A stretch of 64,000 nt of DNA from Saturnia japonica (taxonomy: Eukaryota > Arthropoda > Insecta > Lepidoptera > Saturniidae). The stretch is taken from the NCBI GenBank assembly GCA_033032175.1, contig CM065322.1, positions 4,836,001-4,900,000 on the forward strand, given 5' to 3'. Below are positions 35,376 to 47,764 of the stretch, piece by piece; positions within the stretch are counted from its first letter, which is position 1, and every line of letters starts with the position of its first letter. The notes beneath the pieces were generated by a model. The model was given only the letters and a program-made list of their open reading frames with translations, was not told the DNA's origin and searched no databases. The position numbers were made by a program, and so were the translations under genes.

Positions 35376-36778
35376 CTACTAACGATAAAAATGTACAATT
35401 TCTTTATTTATTATTTTCATTTCAATAATTATTTTTAATTTATTGTTGCATATAAAAGTTAATAGAAACAAATTTGACTACATATTTTATTGTTAGTTAA
35501 TTCCTTCCGAAAAATATCCAAATCACTTTCGCAAGTCGCGCTTATAGAATGTTTATATCAAAATATTACAATTCCATTATCGTATAGTGTACACTTAACC
35601 CTTAAATGCCAACATCCAAGACCAAAGAGACCACGTACGTTGATTTTTCTGGTCAAATTCACCGCAAGCGAACACGCCGTTCGGTCCATCGTTGGTAGCC
35701 ATTGCCGATCTATCAACACAGTTCGCGTGCAGAATTCTAAATTCGATATCACCAATCACCCTTCTCTATTACAAACGGACCTATGAACTCGCGTTCGAAA
35801 ATCGAAATTCAAACAAAGAGGTATTGGTTTACAGGTTTTATTCGTGTTTTCGAATTTTGTTTTAAACACTTAGATATTTAAAGTAATTTAACCTTTACAG
35901 TTTATACGATAAAGCGTATTTTTCTTTGTTTCAATCAAGTTCAAATCATCAACTGTTTATTGCAATTGTTATAAGAATATAAACTATTTCCTGTTAAAGG
36001 TCTCTTTCGCCCATTGTGTTTAGTAACTCTTTGAACGGCTCGATGATGTCATTCAGGCTTTCAAGGGAATCATAAATATATTTAATGTTTTATATAAGTA
36101 CATTTTATTTTCGCATTGTTATTTTGATTCGAGTCATCGCGGAAGTCAAAATGTGTAGGTAGGTACCTACTTACTGCTTAGTCATTAATCGCGACAACTA
36201 AGTACGTATATGCTTATTTTAACAAACTGGTATTATATTTTGTACTCTTGATTGGTTATAAAACGAAAATGGCATTTACTCTGCAAAGTTTCATAGAAGT
36301 ATCTATCTAGAATTCTGGGGCAAAAATTTAGTTTTCAACAATTCTTAGTAGAAACATAACTAGGGTTTATTTTTTGTAGTATATATACATATTCCTAACT
36401 ATGGTATTACAAGCTTTCTTAAGCTATGGTAGCCGCTTACCCTCAGGTGGGCGTTATGCTTATTTACCACCATTTTTACTATAAAAGAAAATTAGGTAAC
36501 GTTCCTAAGCCAGGTTTTTAATCTTCACCACTCTTAAATAGAGACTGTAAGCAGATATTTACCTAATTGGTTAGAGAGCAAGATTGAGAATTCATAACTC
36601 TGCTCCCTGGGATGGTATATACTATATAGGTACTTATAACCAATTCTACGTACATTTCTGTGACATCCGGGAGCCAAGGTTCTCCTTCCTCGTATCTTGG
36701 TAGCTAGTTCTCTTTATTGAAGACCATTATCAAGCGCATATAGTGTCCTATCTTATGACGACTTCAGTATCCTAACAA
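35376..36778. other. Non-coding DNA
   Basis: Frames at 35490-35786 (plus) and 35558-35755 (minus) overlap on opposite strands and neither matches a known family. A CGAATTC-like palindrome (AATTCTAAATTCG) is the only oddity. Confidence 0.4.
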
Positions 36779-37470
36779 GATGGCGGCTCCCTTCTTAGAA
36801 CTTTCTAGGTAGTTTTTGTGGCACCTCAAAATGTATGTTTCCAGTTTTTATTTATAATCCACTTGACGTATGCACAATAGCCAAACTATATCACGCAAAA
36901 CTCCGCCAATATTATATAATATATGGTGAAAACCCTAAATTAATGAAATTAAAATAAAATCCGCAAGATGTCACTAAGACTTCAAGATCCCGCCAAAAAC
37001 TGAGCCAAAGGGTTATTAATCAGTCAAACTAATAATTTATTCTTTTTATTTAATGGTAACGCGTGTTTATTAAACACATTTCTGTCAATGTCAAATTCTT
37101 CTTGTCCAAATAACGCTCTAGCAAATGTTGGCATCCTTGCTAGAACTTTCAGAGGAGTGCAAGTTAAAACTCATGTTCATTGTTATCATTTTAATTCACC
37201 TGCGCACGTTATCTCAACTATATTACGTAAAACGCCACCAATATTACAAAATATAAGGTCAAGCAAAGCAAGTTTATGAATTATAATAAACCACTAGAAC
37301 AGAGTCGTATTAAGAGACCCCGTCAAAAACTCTCAACAAATAATTTTCATAATAATATTTGTCAGTCCACCGATGATATTTATTACTTTTTAGAATGTTT
37401 CCAGACCGATGGTTCATATTTAAACTGCTCTTGGGGTCTTGAAAAAACGTAGATGAGATCAATATTATTT
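36779..37470 (+). repeat. Family Q repeat, two tandem copies
   Basis: Copy 1 starts near 36779 (AGATGGCGGCTCCCTTCTTA, then GAACTTTCTAGG) and copy 2 near 37120 (GTTGGCATCCTTGCTAGAAC). Both continue to TATATCACGCAAAAC / TATATTACGTAAAAC, an AATATTATATAATATA-type block, and CCCGCCAAAAACT / CCCCGTCAAAAACT. Period about 345 bp. Further parts are at 50235-50430 and 51049-51130. Confidence 0.6.
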
Positions 37471-38250
37471 TAGGAGATCGCATGTCTAATGTGAACTCGT
37501 AAATTTAAAACTTTATGTAATATGTTGACTTCTACTATGAATCTGGCATAGTTATCAGGTATATATATAGAGGAATAAAAATAATAATAATAACATTCAA
37601 TTACAAATTAATACGTTTGAAAACCTTCATTCCGCATAGTTCGTCAGTGTAGGAAAATTCCAACACGAAAGTAATCTACGATTCAAAACGGGAGTGTAAA
37701 ACGATAAATTCTCATAACAACCCTTCATTGCAGGTGGATAAAAATAATTTATTCAAATAAATCTCGCGAATTTTCACTACAGCCCCGGTATAAGAGGCCC
37801 TTGGGCGCCATTTTGCAATTCTTTTAACTGCACCAAGGAGGTCGCTTCATTCTTTCCTTGGAAATTTTAATGAAAATGCTAATAAAAATGGGTGACAATT
37901 TTGTTTTTTAATTCCTTCGCTGGTTTTAATTTTCAAAGTAAATTTTACTTAATTATAATAAGTATTTTGAATTGTATTTATATAATAATAAGTATGGGGA
38001 CACAATTTGTCACACGACTATTTTAACACATTTTAAGAATTCTCATTCAAAAATCAACTCAATTTTTTTTTAAGTTTGCTCAATATTTTAGAAAAATTTA
38101 ATTTTTGTTTTTTCAATTTTTTTTCTCTTTATTTAATTATGGTCTACGGTTGACATTATAAATATTCTGACAGTTTCAAGAAGATATTTCATTTATAGAG
38201 GTCACTCACGATTTTATTCATTATAAAAGTAGGCATACCTACTTTATTAG
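37471..38250. other. Non-coding DNA
   Basis: Short AAT run near 37575-37592. No gene or matched repeat. Confidence 0.4.
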
Positions 38251-38254
38251 CTGA

Positions 38255-38505
38255 CTTCAAAAAAAGACAGCGGTTATTGAATTCGAATGTTTATTTGATT
38301 TTTTTTTTACGAATGTTCAGACATAACTTTCTTGTTTATGAACCGATTTTGATGAATCTTTTTTTGTTGGATACCCCGACACCTCAGTAGTGGTTTCATT
38401 TTAATTTCAATGGAATTGGACCTTCAACTTCGAAGATACACCAGGGAACTCTTGAAAATCATTGGGTTTTCTTTTTGTAAAAAATTGTCTTGTATGTTTT
38501 CGAGC
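38255..38505 (+). repeat. Family K repeat
   Basis: GCTGACTTCAAAAAAAGACA, TATGAACCGATTTTGATGAA, ACCTTCAACTTCGAAGATAC and CACCAGGGAACTCTTG. Confidence 0.7.
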
Positions 38506-39114
38506 GATCTGTAAATGTAAAAATTATATACCTAACCTTTTTTTGCTTTAACATATTATAGTGGAGTTTAATTGAAGTCCACCAAAAATAATTGTCTTTA
38601 TTTTTTTTTTTAAATATCTTGTGCTTCATTTCTGTTACTTAAAGTATCCTCTATGTGTAAAAAAAGTAGAACACATTTCACACCTGTTGCGGAATATTGT
38701 TTTCGAGTACATATTAACTCTAATATATCCCATTTTGATATGTTCTGTAGCCAGGTTGTCTTGTATAATAATGTATTATTACATTATATGGAATATTTAG
38801 ACATAATAATACTGAATCAATTGTAATGCAAAATGTACTGCAATAGCGATATTTTGCAATATAGTGTCTAAATCTTTAAAAACGGCAGAATAACTAAGCA
38901 ATTCAAGTCGGGTAAACGCTAAGTTCATTTAGTTTAGATGCCATAACAGATCATTATTTAGTTGGCTTCAGTTTTATAGTGTTGAAATATAATATTTATT
39001 GAGCGGATAAAATTTTGCAAGTTGGCTCTTTAATAGGCACATTGCCAACTTTAACTCTTGAGATAATAACTGTACGAAGTAACTGCTGCAGTTTAAATAC
39101 TTTGACAATGTATA

Positions 39115-39415
39115 AGCACAAGCTGTGTCCCACGGTTTCACCCGTATTAAACTTATTCGACAAACTCGTCCACTGCTTTGCTCCTTAGGTTTGTAGTGTG
39201 CAGTTATTTAGCCTATAACCTTCCTCAATAAAACCTACTAATATTATACCTAAATTTCAAAGTTTGTATGTTTGTTATTCAATCACGCAAAAACGGCTGA
39301 ACGGATTTCGATGAAATTCAGCACATAGATATTATATTACTTCAAATAACACATAGGATACTTTTTGTCTCGGTAAACACTGAATTCTGAAGACCACGGG
39401 CAGAACTGTTAGGCT
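39115..39415. repeat. Family O part (minus) beside a second interspersed repeat (plus)
   Basis: 39115-39235 is the reverse of family O (TGTCCCACGGTTTCACCCGT, ATAACCTTCCTCAATAAA). 39236-39415 has CGCAAAAACGGCTGAACGGA, TTTCGATGAAATTCAGCAC and ends in a CCACGGGCAGAACTGTTAG tail like other Helitron-type repeats. Confidence 0.5.
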
Positions 39416-40031
39416 ATAGAATGCAAAATTAGTTTTTCAAATCTGATTTGTTGTTCCAAGTATTAGTGCGTTCAAATAAAATATTCTTGAGGTTTATAAT
39501 ATTAGAACATATATCATAAAATATAATTGGTTAAATAACTCAGCCAAATCTAAAAGGAAGCTTCCGCGACACGAAGTCGTAAATAAAGTGAGAGAGATAA
39601 AAATTACATTATCGCACTTATTTTAATATCATTATACATTAATCATCTCGCGCCCAGGCCGCGTGGTGTCGCGCGTGTCGCAAGCTCGTTTGTTACAACC
39701 AACGGGTACCTATTTTTAATTTGCTCCTGCATTAGAGGGTTGATTACGCGATAAATTCACTCAAAACTCTTGTACTATACAGCAACCATTCGCGACTTAG
39801 TTCGCATAGGTATAGATACTAATTAAGTCAAGAGATTTTTTTTCTTTGTTTATTTTAATGATCTAAGCTCTATAATATTTTTTGCATTTAATAATACTTA
39901 ACATTACATGAGTTTGTTTAGTGCAAGCGAAAACTTAAAAGTACTAAAATAAACTATAATTCCAACAATATTAACTGTCGCTGAAAAAACTTCGAAAAAC
40001 TGACGCAATCAAATATATAAATACATAACTA
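39416..40031. other. Non-coding DNA with a small CG-rich patch (39645-39700)
   Basis: CTCGCGCCCAGGCCGCGTGG and GTGTCGCGCGTGTCGC stand out by composition. No coding frame covers them. Confidence 0.4.
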
Positions 40032-41611
40032 AACACTTTTGCAAAAAAACGGGCACATTAGATTTTTTTTCTCTATTTCAATGAATATTACAAGACAGAG
40101 GTTTTATTAATTTGACGATGTATTGGCATGTTATTTGAAACATCCTGGCATGTTTCCTTACATTCCAAATTAAAAATTTTAAATTAAAAAATAATAATAG
40201 TGATTATTGTAATATTGCTTTACTAATGGCGCGAATTGCTGAAAAAGTTTTTTACAGATAACTAAAATTTTAAAACTTTTTGGATATTTTCTGCATATTA
40301 TATTTAAAAAAAAAATAATTACTACTTTCTAATATGACTGTTAAATCGATAAGGGACGGTAAAGTTATAGCCCTACTTGAAGAAAGTTGTTCGCAAACTT
40401 ATGTGTTTTAGCGGCTAAGCATGAGTTGTTCAACTTTCCAGAGGACTTGGCGACGGTATCAAGAGACCGGTTCGGTCAAAAGAAGACCAGGTTCGGGAAG
40501 AAAACGATGCACAGAACGACGAGATGACCACTTTTTGGTGAGTCAGGCGTTGCAGAATCGTAAGGCGTCAAGTGTGGACCTAAAGAACCTTGAAGAAGTA
40601 AGAGGAGTAGAAGTTAGCTTGTGGACGGTCAGGAGGAAGCTTTTGGCTACCAACATCAGTAGTTACCGCCCGGCCTGAGGCCCTAAATTACTTCGTGAGT
40701 ACCGTTTTGCTCTACTTCAGTTTGTTCGAAACTGTGCACTCGAGGACTGGAACAATGTATTGTTTTCTGATGAAACTAAAATCTCTTTATGTGGAGAGGA
40801 CCGACGCCGTTGAGTGCTGCGAAGACCACGGGAACGCTATGCAAAAGTGTGTTTCGAAGAAATCATTACATATGGTGGAGGCTCCGTTATGATTTGAGCA
40901 GCAATTAATTCGACGGCGTTAGTTTTCATAGAAAATGGAACATTAAACGCTCACTGGTACATAACGGAAGTCTTAATTCCACATGCACAGCCCGCATTGA
41001 CTGCCTTTGAGGAAGATTCCATTTTTATGGTCGACTATGCTCGCCCTCACCGTTTTGGTGACGTGGGAGCGTACATAGAAGAAGTTGAGATCCGTCGTCT
41101 AGATTGGCCAGCTCGATGTCCTGACCTCAATCCAATTGAGCTTGTCTGGGATATTCTAAAGAGACAATTAAGATCAGTGTAACCTACTCCACAAAACATT
41201 AGTGAGCTAATAAGAGTCATTGCAGAAAAGTGGAAACGTATTCCTCAAAACGTTATTAAAAATATCGTGGAAAGCATACCTAGAAGGATTTAAGCCTTGG
41301 TTTTGGTAAGCGGATGTCACATTCGTTATTAGTTTTCTACATTTGTAACTTTATTTAATAAAAAAAAAACTAAAAAAAAAACTTTTTGTCTTTATTGCTG
41401 ACCACTTCCTATTGTTTGGACGTGTACATCGGTTTTATGAAATTCATCGAAAGTTAATGAAAAAATTACCAGAATTTGCTTCACGCATATTAATTTGCAC
41501 GACTATAATTATACAGACTATGTTATTGTCAAACAATTAAATTCAATTTAATTAACTGAAATCGACCTTAGAATGTAAATATCTTTAGGTGCCCTTTTTT
41601 GCAAAGGAGTG
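40032..41611 (+). mobile_element. Tc1-like DNA transposon
   Basis: The ends are imperfect inverted repeats: left AACACTTTTGCAAAAAAACG, then GGCACATTAGA, and right, other strand, CACTCCTTTGCAAAAAAGGG, then CACCTAAAGA. TA lies at both outer edges (40030-40031 and 41612-41613), as expected for the Tc1/mariner target. About 1.58 kb. It contains one transposase frame (40334-41293) with stop codons. Confidence 0.8.
40334..41293 (+). pseudogene. Tc1-like transposase (DD34E), inactivated by stops
   Basis: One reading frame of 319 codons runs from the ATG at 40334 to TAA at 41291-41293 with no frameshift. The N-terminal third is helix-turn-helix-like (STFQRTWRRYQETGSVKRRP and a GRKR basic linker), as in Tc1 DNA-binding domains. 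The catalytic residues are readable: first Asp in LFSDETK, second Asp in MVDYARPH, and Glu in DLNPIELVWD. There are 34 residues between the second Asp and the Glu, the DD34E signature. MVDYARPH departs from the usual MQDNARPH. Five in-frame stops break it: TAG 40409, TGA 40676, TGA 40811, TGA 40895 (at the expected Trp of VMIWAAI) and TAA 41180. Substitution decay without indels suggests fairly recent loss or short age. It is dead as a gene. Confidence 0.85.
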
Positions 41612-41613
41612 TA

Positions 41614-42695
41614 TTAATGTCTGATATTTCTAAATCTCCAATTGGTTTAGGAGTGATCCGTATAGTAATCATCAATTGGATGTATGTACACGAAAATGCA
41701 TCTTTAACTGTATAAATCCCGAATCCAACATCGGTGTTTTTATATTGGTGTTGCTCTTGTTAAATATGCGACAATGGGTCAATTCAGCTATCTTCATCAG
41801 TAAAATATATGAATGGGTATACAAAACAACAAAAATATGAGAAGGATGTCATTGTGGTTTTTGTTTAACTTTATACCAGTGAATAAACTAACCTTCTACA
41901 ATTTTTTTCATATAGCGAAAGTTATGTATGGATAATCTGTAAAAGTTTAATAATTAATATTTTTAGGGTGTATGGGGGGGTGTCGAAAAATATCTTGAGA
42001 ACTGAAACATCGAAAACAACGTCACCTGCACATTAAAAGTAACGAACAAGGAAATAGCTGTATGGGCCAGTTGAGTTGGGAAAACCGTGCGTACGCATTT
42101 GATGAAAAGTCCGTCATAGTGATTCGTTTATGCGCGTCGCGATAAATATTGATGTATTTTATTTAAATTTTATATTTTATGATTCCCAAAAGTATTACTG
42201 ATAATATTATTTTTTAAGATATCAACATTGGAATAAAATATATTTTCATAATACAAAATCTCAGGAAAATCTTGTGAGTATTTTATACTACAATGTCTTA
42301 TTAAAAATTCCTATACTCTATCAATTTTTGATTTACTTATATTGTGTAAAAAAATTCATGTAGATCAGTTTCATCTCGTATTTTTATTTTTACTTATATT
42401 AATGACGATTCATGTATCATATCAATTAAACAATAAAATAAAATTATATATCCCGTGAAAAGTTTTTTACAATTTCTAAAATTCTCTTTTATAGCCTATC
42501 AATTATTCCTTCCCTTATTATGCCTTCCCATTTACATAGTTACATCAACACCGGTTGAGATATAATACAATTGTTTTTACAATTATATTTTCACGATTTC
42601 TAGAAGTGTTATTGACAATTCCTATGACAGATTTTGATTATCTTATCTCACTCCACTCCTACAATATTTTATCAATATAATATCGTTTGAAAATT
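41614..42695. other. AT-rich non-coding DNA
   Basis: No gene or matched repeat seen. Confidence 0.4.
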
Positions 42696-42699
42696 TATA

Positions 42700-43059
42700 T
42701 AAACTGGTGGTCGCCCAATGATCTAAATTCCAACAGCGACTTTTTCATCATAGACAGCTGTTTGACATTTACAGTATGAACCTAAACAATGAATATTATA
42801 TCACTTGCTGTCACTTTTCATTGAGTGACCATGTCAATATTTTGGGGGGTCTAAGTTAAATGGCACTTGTCATGTTAGGATTCGCAATATTAATTTATTT
42901 AATTGAATATATTAGTAACAGATATTATAGATAGATTTTAGCTTTCTGCACTCCTTCTCCCATATAAACTTTAACCATGCCAAATCTCACAGTCTTCCGT
43001 GCACGCAAAACGCTTAAAAAGGGGTAGAAAGCTTTTGCTTCTCGTATTAATATATAGAT
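42700..43059 (+). repeat. Family A repeat, near full length
   Basis: From GGTGGTCGCCCAATGATCTA through ACTTGCTGTCACTTTTCATT to AGCTTTTGCTTCTCGTATTA. About 360 bp. Confidence 0.75.
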
Positions 43060-43419
43060 TTAGTATTTATTTTGTTACGTTGTTACGATTTCTAAAGGTA
43101 TTTTTGTAAATTCTTACAGCGTATCAACTGAGTAATGTGTATTGTAAGCAATCAGGTTCCTGTGTACAAAAATTAATAAAAATCGGTGAAGCCGTTTTTA
43201 AGTTAATTCCAGAGATACAGTTATAGACAATATATTCATCTATCAATGTATAAGTACAGATTTATTCATATAGGTTTATATTGTGAACTTTATATAATTA
43301 CTTAAAATGATATATTAACTTTCCTTATCCATATGGGTTTTACGTTTATACCAAAAAATGTTTTATTTGGTTTTCTTATCCACATTCATCTAACCACTAA
43401 CTAAAATGAGCTAAAGACG

Positions 43420-43565
43420 CGTAGGCGCCCGTTTTGTCAACAAGCTATTGTGATGCGCGGGCGCCGTTGTTTACGACGTCGTAAATCTGGACCGGGGCAT
43501 TATGATCTCTCGATAATCAACTGTCAAAACTCTCAGGTGTTCACCGTACCTGCCCTGGGGTGGAA
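43420..43565. promoter_or_regulatory. CG-rich patch, unassigned
   Basis: TGCGCGGGCGCCGTTGTTTA and CGACGTCGTAAATC lie in AT-rich DNA with no open frame or repeat match. Could be a regulatory block or an old GC-rich transposon scrap. Confidence 0.2.
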
Positions 43566-44125
43566 TAGTTTTTTATAATGTTCTATGAAACACAAAAATA
43601 TTAACGTGATTTAAAAGATATCTTTTGTTTTCTATCCCGCTTGGTCGTAGTTAAGACCTAAGTTGTGGCCTAGTGATAAATCTTGGTAAACTTAAATATT
43701 AGAAGTATTTTATATAACAATTAGAAATAAATCTATTTTATCTATTTGTAAAGTAGGCAGTAAATCATAAATAAAAACAGCCACACAAAAACTTTTTTAA
43801 ATCCTAGATAACTAGTCAAAAAATTATTATACATACTCATTTAAAGATCTTAACAAATGAAGTCTTAATTGTAGGTAACTAACACACATTCACAATATAC
43901 TCTAATTTAACAATAAAAACTATCTAATTAAATCTCAATTAATTAAATTGAATTCTTATTTGACACAGTTAATTTGATTTAACATTTACATTGCAAGTAA
44001 CAAACAACCCGCTAAGCTTATTGGATATAAAGCTCTTACACAAGAGATTTTTGAAAACGTAATCTAGTTACCCATTGTCCCTAGTAATCTTAGATACAAT
44101 TATAAGTACTCTTTCAAATACTTTA
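43566..44125. other. AT-rich non-coding DNA
   Basis: Nothing recognised. Confidence 0.4.
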
Positions 44126-44129
44126 CAGC

Positions 44130-44325
44130 TCGTCTGGTGGAATACCTCCACCCTACAGAAGATCACAGCCGAATAACCTTATGTTATGAGCGAGGTTTCC
44201 AGAGCTCATTGGGGTAGTGGGGTTCAAGTTCGGCAACGCTCTAGTGGTACCTATGGTACCTACAGTAACCGCTTACGATCAGGCGGACCGTGCGCTTGTT
44301 TGCCACGTATGTAGCATTTTTTTTT
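44130..44325 (+). repeat. Family J repeat, best copy
   Basis: CTGGTGGAATACCTCCACCC, TACAGAAGATCACAGCC, GCGAGGTTTCCAGAGCTCAT, TTGGGGTAGTGGGGTTCAAG and TCAGGCGGACCGTGCGCTTG, with a T-rich end. GGGTTCAAGTTCGGC may be a B box remnant, so a SINE is likely. Confidence 0.6.
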
Positions 44326-45069
44326 AATAATATTACTTTTGTGTATGTCTATCTATCAATTATATAGTGTAGGTAAATAGTAATAAAAATACGTCAGGAA
44401 CAACAAAATGTGGGTAAAATATTTAACACAAATATACAACTGCACTTTGCAATGTCATACAAAATACTGTGATTACATAAATATAAAATATATTCGGGCT
44501 ACGTGTTCGAAATTGGACATCTCTGTACCTAGAGTCGTTTTGCGTGTTGGTGGCTCGCTTTAAACTACCTATGCCCATAATATCCTCAATAAATTGCCTA
44601 CGCTTCTCATAACAACACCTACACTTGTAGTAAGTTCCATAATAATTGTATTAAACTGGTGAAACAACCAACGAGATAAATTATCAGGATGAAATCTAAG
44701 CATTTCTAAAGCCTACTCAAAGTTACAAAGCACCAAGAAACTAGAATCCGTAGGTGGTAAGCACGCAGTTTCTTTTTTTTCGTAGCAACTAGTTTAATTA
44801 GAGCTAATAATAATAATTACATGTTAGAATAATCTATACTTTAAAAATCATAAAATATAAATCCAAGTGTGCTATGAGTTAGTTCTGTATTGACCACTCG
44901 AAGTCTATAATATTCTTAATTTTAAAATTTATTTCGACATATCAGTTATACTCAGTTAATCCCATATTTAGGTATATAGATAGTGGTCTATAGTTTATGC
45001 TATGCGATATATTAATATTAATTGAGATCTTTGGGAGTTGCTCGCTGAAAAGCAAGATGAATGAAGGCA

Positions 45070-45213
45070 ACTTGTTTCAAAAAAACGGACCCGCCACAAG
45101 GTGGACCGACGACCTGGTAAAAAAGGGAAGAACCGGTCGTTGTGATGGTTATTGGCGGGGGGGCGCTTATATGCCCAACATTGGATGTCTTTCGATTGAA
45201 AACACACGATGAG
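45070..45213 (+). pseudogene. LINE endonuclease/reverse transcriptase, C-terminal scrap
   Basis: GPATRWTDDLVKK in one frame and, after a frameshift, AYAQHWMSFD before a stop match the typical C-terminus of RTE-like and related non-LTR proteins (RPPTRWTDD ... EAYAQQW). Only about 45 residues remain and the frame is broken by at least one indel near 45150. The rest of the element is absent. Confidence 0.6.
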
Positions 45214-45361
45214 TAGTTAAAATAATTAATTAATAAAGAGCACGAATGAATTTGGAAATGTAATAAGAGAAAACGAATAAACTTTAACAAATTAAACCAC
45301 AACACATTAAAATATCAATATATTCTACTTATAGAGACAAATGGATTTATATTTTTCAATG

Positions 45362-45614
45362 CTATTCGCAAAGATGTCTAGATCTGACTTTAGATTCAGC
45401 ATTATACCGCAATACAATTCTATTCAACGGAGAGAAAAGCCCCAAGTTTGTTCGGTAACGATAAGTAGCGAAAACATTAAACCGAGAAGCTTTGGGTATT
45501 TTTAAAGGAACGGTCATATTAACTCTACTCAGTAGCTCAGGTGCATCCAAGCTGCCGTTTACCAATTTGTACAAGAATGTGAGATCGAGCAACTCTCTGC
45601 GATCCTTTAAAGAG
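45362..45614 (-). pseudogene. Non-LTR reverse transcriptase, C-terminal fragment
   Basis: On the minus strand the peptide SLKDRRELLDLTFLYKLVNG, then SLDAPELLSRVN, then YRYRTNLGLFSPLNRI follows the C-terminal pattern of jockey/CR1-type reverse transcriptases (RR..LD..FL.KL.NG...C..LL..I, then RTN.....P..R). About 84 residues are readable. It lies tail-to-tail with the unrelated LINE scrap at 45070-45213, so these are two separate insertions. No catalytic residues are included. Confidence 0.65.
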
Positions 45615-46124
45615 TTTCAATTAAATTGATGATTATGAACGCGTTTGAGGAGCAAAGAAGGCATGGTCTATACTCAAAACGTGGTCTTTTGAAAAATAAA
45701 CAGCCTTCAAATATACAGTGCAGCTTTGTTTGCGGTACTTTATCGTGCCCTTGTATTGCTTTCCTAAATTTAAAACAAACCAAACTCCTCTGCCTCTACA
45801 TAGAATCCAGTCCCGGTAGTCGCAATCAACTAGGAAAGAAAAGAGATATGCGAAGTTGGTCTCAATGATTTTTCCATTTTACTATATTATTTACGTTGTA
45901 ATGATTTCATTATAAAATCAGCACCACCACAATTATTTCTGGAGCAAAGCAAAAGTAATCACGCTGCTATGTTTACGTATAAAGGCATGGTTAGTAATTC
46001 CACAGATTAATAAAATAGGCATTATCATTATTATTATTAGGCAACCTTATCCTCAAGTTTAGTAACTTATTTAAAACGTTGAATAGGTTTTGAACTACTT
46101 GTCATTAGGTAAACTGCATGTATT

Positions 46125-46330
46125 ACCCGATTGCGAAAAAGGATGGTTATGTTTTTCGAATGTATGTATGTTTATTTCAATGGCACGCTCTGTAGCCCAA
46201 ATGGCTTAATGGATTTTAGCATAAGAGATGTCGTTAGATTCGTCTTAATTATGGGAGTGACCAAGGAATATTTCAGTATTACTTCTGTGAATGAACAAAA
46301 ACGCAAAAATAGAAAAAGAAAATAGTCAAA
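46125..46330 (+). repeat. Family L repeat
   Basis: ACCCGATTGCGAAAAAGGAT, GGCACGCTCTGTAGCCCAAA, GGATTTTAGCATAAGAG and TTATGGGAGTGACC, ending with an A-rich tail. Confidence 0.65.
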
Positions 46331-47490
46331 TGTTTTTGTTGCAGATGGGATTTCGTTTACTTTTTAATAGTTTATTTACATTTCTGGTTTGTTTCGTGTT
46401 TCAATTATTATTTACCTAACTATGTAACACGTGTACATCCAAAGTGTTAAGATCGCTGTAATTACATCACGCACACCAATAAAATGAAACTCGCACGCGC
46501 ACCTCTTTCGGTTAACCCTCCAAGAGCCTACTAAGAAATTAAGTAAGTAGAAACTTTAGATTTACATCTGAGATTTTTCTTTGAAGTGGCAACAAACTTT
46601 TTGGGGTAAAATTGAATATTAATAGCGAAATTATACCCTTCGCCGTCCATTCTCGGGTTTTTATTACTTTATTAAGGGGACCTGTTCTTGTTAATGCGTT
46701 ATAAACAAATCGTTGCATGGTTTTATATGTTCTGAGAAGGGGGCTGGTGTCAAAAAACAGTAGCATTTTTATTGCTTAATCCCGTTCTGTTTGTTTTATA
46801 TAATTTATTATTATTATGAATTTCGATGTGATTTTCGTTCGCAACAAATGTCGGTTTTGATTTTAATTGTGACGTATTTTGAGATCGGAAGATAATATGT
46901 GATTTTATAAATGTCATAAATAGTAATGTTTAAATATTTTAAAACTGTAGATTCGATCTTTATCGAAATATCAGATATTTACTAAATTTAATATTTAATT
47001 AGTCAGGTAAAATCATAGATTTTCCTTTTTTATTAAGATTTAAAAAAAAGTAATGCATCTATTTTATGTTATTAAAGTATCTATCTATGATGTATATTAT
47101 TTGTCAAAAATGGTTTTTTTTTCTGGCATGCCATATTTCAAACAACAATTTCAATTTAATGTTTACCGATACTGACGAAACACACAAAGATTTCGTTTAC
47201 AAAATATATCGGAATACCATCTGTTAATGCTAATGAAAATATATTCAAGGTCCGTCTATTACAATATTGTTTTAGTAGCATGACATATGTCAGTTAGCCT
47301 GTTTAAATTATTTAATGTGCGAAATATTCACACAGGTCAGCTGGTTATTTACCACTTTGACCATGATAATAGAGATCACGGATTCGAATTCCGTTTTCCG
47401 TAATACAGTTAGTTTGTTTATTATTTAGTTAGTTAGACAACAAGCAAAATTTTAAAATACTGTCAAGTGTTTTTCATTTTTATTTCATTT
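46331..47490. other. AT-rich non-coding DNA
   Basis: A stretch near 47330-47400 with GGATTCGAATTCC resembles a B box, but no SINE body was matched. The minus frame 46539-46766 has no support. Confidence 0.4.
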
Positions 47491-47494
47491 CCAG

Positions 47495-47660
47495 ACCTCG
47501 TACTTAAACATTAGCCTATGTCACTCTCACAATTAGGACGAATCTAACGACACCTCGTACGCTAAAGTCTACCAAGCTATTTATACTACAGAGCGTGCCA
47601 AAGAAATAGACATACCCTCGAAAAACATTACCCTCCTTTTTCGCAGTAGGTAAAAGATAA
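47495..47660 (-). repeat. Family L repeat, reverse
   Basis: CACTCTCACAATTAGGACGA, AACGACACCTCGTACGCTAA and ACAGAGCGTGCCAAAGAAAT mirror 46190-46260. Confidence 0.6.
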
Positions 47661-47682
47661 CAGATCACTAAATACATATGCC

Positions 47683-47720
47683 ACATGTTTCTTCCTTCCT
47701 CCGAGGAGGTAGAAACATGT
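47683..47720. repeat. Short perfect-arm hairpin
   Basis: ACATGTTTCT and AGAAACATGT are perfect inverted 10-mers, with an inner CCTCC/GGAGG pair around TTCCTT and GA. Next to it is the run GTAGCTAGCTAGCTC. It is not tied to a gene. Confidence 0.6.
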
Positions 47721-47764
47721 ACCTGTATAATATGTGTAGCTAGCTAGCTCAAATTTCTACGGAT

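Noticed and set aside
35490..35786. 98-codon plus-strand frame with an overlapping minus frame
   Set aside because: No recognisable family; both strands are open, which suggests composition. TTAACCCTTAAATGCC at 35597 resembles a piggyBac-type end, but no partner end was found.
47370..47400. B-box-like GGATTCGAATTCC, possible tRNA gene
   Set aside because: No cloverleaf, A box or acceptor stem could be built around it.
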